A stretch of 64,000 bases of DNA from Candidatus Dechloromonas phosphorivorans (GTDB taxonomy: Bacteria > Pseudomonadota > Gammaproteobacteria > Burkholderiales > Rhodocyclaceae). Of this stretch, positions 63,404 through 64,000 are shown piece by piece (positions within the stretch are counted from its first letter, which is position 1; each line of letters opens with the position of its first letter). The stretch is from positions 1 to 64,000 of the forward strand of contig JADKIP010000014.1 in the NCBI GenBank assembly GCA_016721185.1, in the 5' to 3' direction. Position numbers and translations under genes: made by a program. The notes under the pieces were generated by a model, which made no database searches, was not told the origin of the DNA, and saw only the letters and a program-made list of their open reading frames with translations.

Positions 63404-64000
63404 TCAGAATGCCGCCGCAAGCACTGCCATGATCCAAAGCCCCTGGCCAAACCTGCAGTGCCGGCGGCCTCGGTGCCCGGCTTGTGCGAGGCCGGAATCA
63501 ATTCATGGCTGACCACCCAGAGCATCGCCCCGGCTGCCGCGGCGAGCGCGAGCGGCAGGGCGGCACCAGCCAGGCTGCTGGCGATAACACCGAACAAGCC
63601 GCCCACCGGCTCGACCAGACCGGTACCAAGGGCAATCAAGGCGGCGCGCAGGGGCGGCGCCGAGGGCGATCATGGCGCTGGCGACAATCCAGCCTTCCGG
63701 AATATTTTGCAAGGCAATGCCGAGCGTCATGCCGTGGATCCGCCCGGCCGCTGCTGCAACCCCGACCGCAAGCCCCTCGGGCAAGTTGTGCAGGGCGATG
63801 GCAGCGACCACCAGCGTGACGTGGGGGCGAGCCGTTGCGCTTTCGACCGACTCGACATGCGTATGCGGCAGGCGCCGATCCATGTGCTGCATCATCGCCA
63901 CGCCGGCCAAGAAGGCGCTACTGGTGAGGATGCCGAGCATCCACGGCGCATCGCTGGCCGCTACCGTCTGCACTGCGGGAACGAGGAGCGAGAAGAGACT
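63404..64000 (-). pseudogene. ZIP-family metal transporter, partial at window edge and frameshifted
   Basis: The frame enters from beyond 64000 with DAPWMLGILTSSAFLAGVAM and a His-rich loop (HMDRRLPHTHVES). The signature helices follow: TLVVAAIALHNLPEGLAVGV and TLGIALQNIPEGWIVASAMI, whose HNLPEG/QNIPEG metal site defines ZIP transporters. A shift near 63655 precedes LGTGLVEPVGGLFGVIASSL and AAGAMLWVVSHELIP, and a last shift near 63430 leads to IMAVLAAAF and a stop at 63404. A zinc or similar divalent metal is the likely substrate. Confidence 0.8.

Overview
The window looks like a chromosomal piece of a denitrifying betaproteobacterium, most likely order Rhodocyclales (Dechloromonas/Azonexus/Accumulibacter type). 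The reasons are the gene order hrcA-nadK-recN, fur-bamE-dapB, carAB-greA-yhbY-rlmE-ftsH-folP-glmM-tpiA-secG-tRNA-Leu-nuoA-N, a cytochrome cd1 nitrite reductase fragment (nirS), and protein sequences that resemble that group throughout. This assignment is inferred from recognition, not from a search.

Layout. 1-6.6 kb is accessory and heavily eroded: a group II intron with a dead reverse transcriptase sits in an IS5-like transposase remnant, followed by a minus-strand copper/metal RiPP (bufferin-type, MNIO/DUF692) cluster with a DUF3455 exported protein, a divergent truncated ECF sigma factor, another IS remnant, an XRE regulator, and trxC cut off inside its active site. 6.67-35.9 kb is a clean core block: hemH-hrcA, nadK-recN, a GDT1-type Mn/Ca transporter with fur, bamE-dapB, a hybrid sensor kinase, carAB, greA, a DUF4149 protein, yhbY, rlmE, ftsH, folP, glmM, tpiA, secG, tRNA-Leu and nuoA-G. 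35.6-45.3 kb holds nuoH-N, a NUDIX hydrolase and a diguanylate cyclase, many of them frameshifted; nuoH also lacks an internal block.

45.4-52.3 kb is a compact integrative element in a tRNA-Thr(TGT) gene, bounded by 107-bp imperfect direct repeats. It carries a tyrosine integrase, an excisionase-like protein, a PriCT-Toprim-RepA primase/helicase and a VRR-NUC-like nuclease, and no visible capsid, tail or conjugation genes, so it resembles a satellite or plasmid-like integrative element. Next is a six-tRNA array (Asn, Asp, Gly, Val, Thr, Thr).

53.4-59.4 kb is a mobile-element pile-up: a response-regulator/HPt gene split by an IS1595-family element with a clean 8-bp target duplication, two same-strand IS5-family copies bracketing a type I restriction specificity (hsdS) fragment, and the 3' part of nirS. 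A G/C homopolymer block (59.46-59.83 kb) is probably bad sequence. The right end has a Crp/Fnr-type regulator fused to two PilJ/NarX-like domains, plsY, folB, a CBS-pair protein and a ZIP metal transporter running off the edge.

Caution: frameshifts are absent from about 6.7 to 35.8 kb but dense elsewhere, including in genes such as nuoL/M/N that are normally kept intact. Much of the apparent gene decay is probably sequencing or assembly error. I mark such genes as pseudogenes only to record that the reading frame is broken as given.
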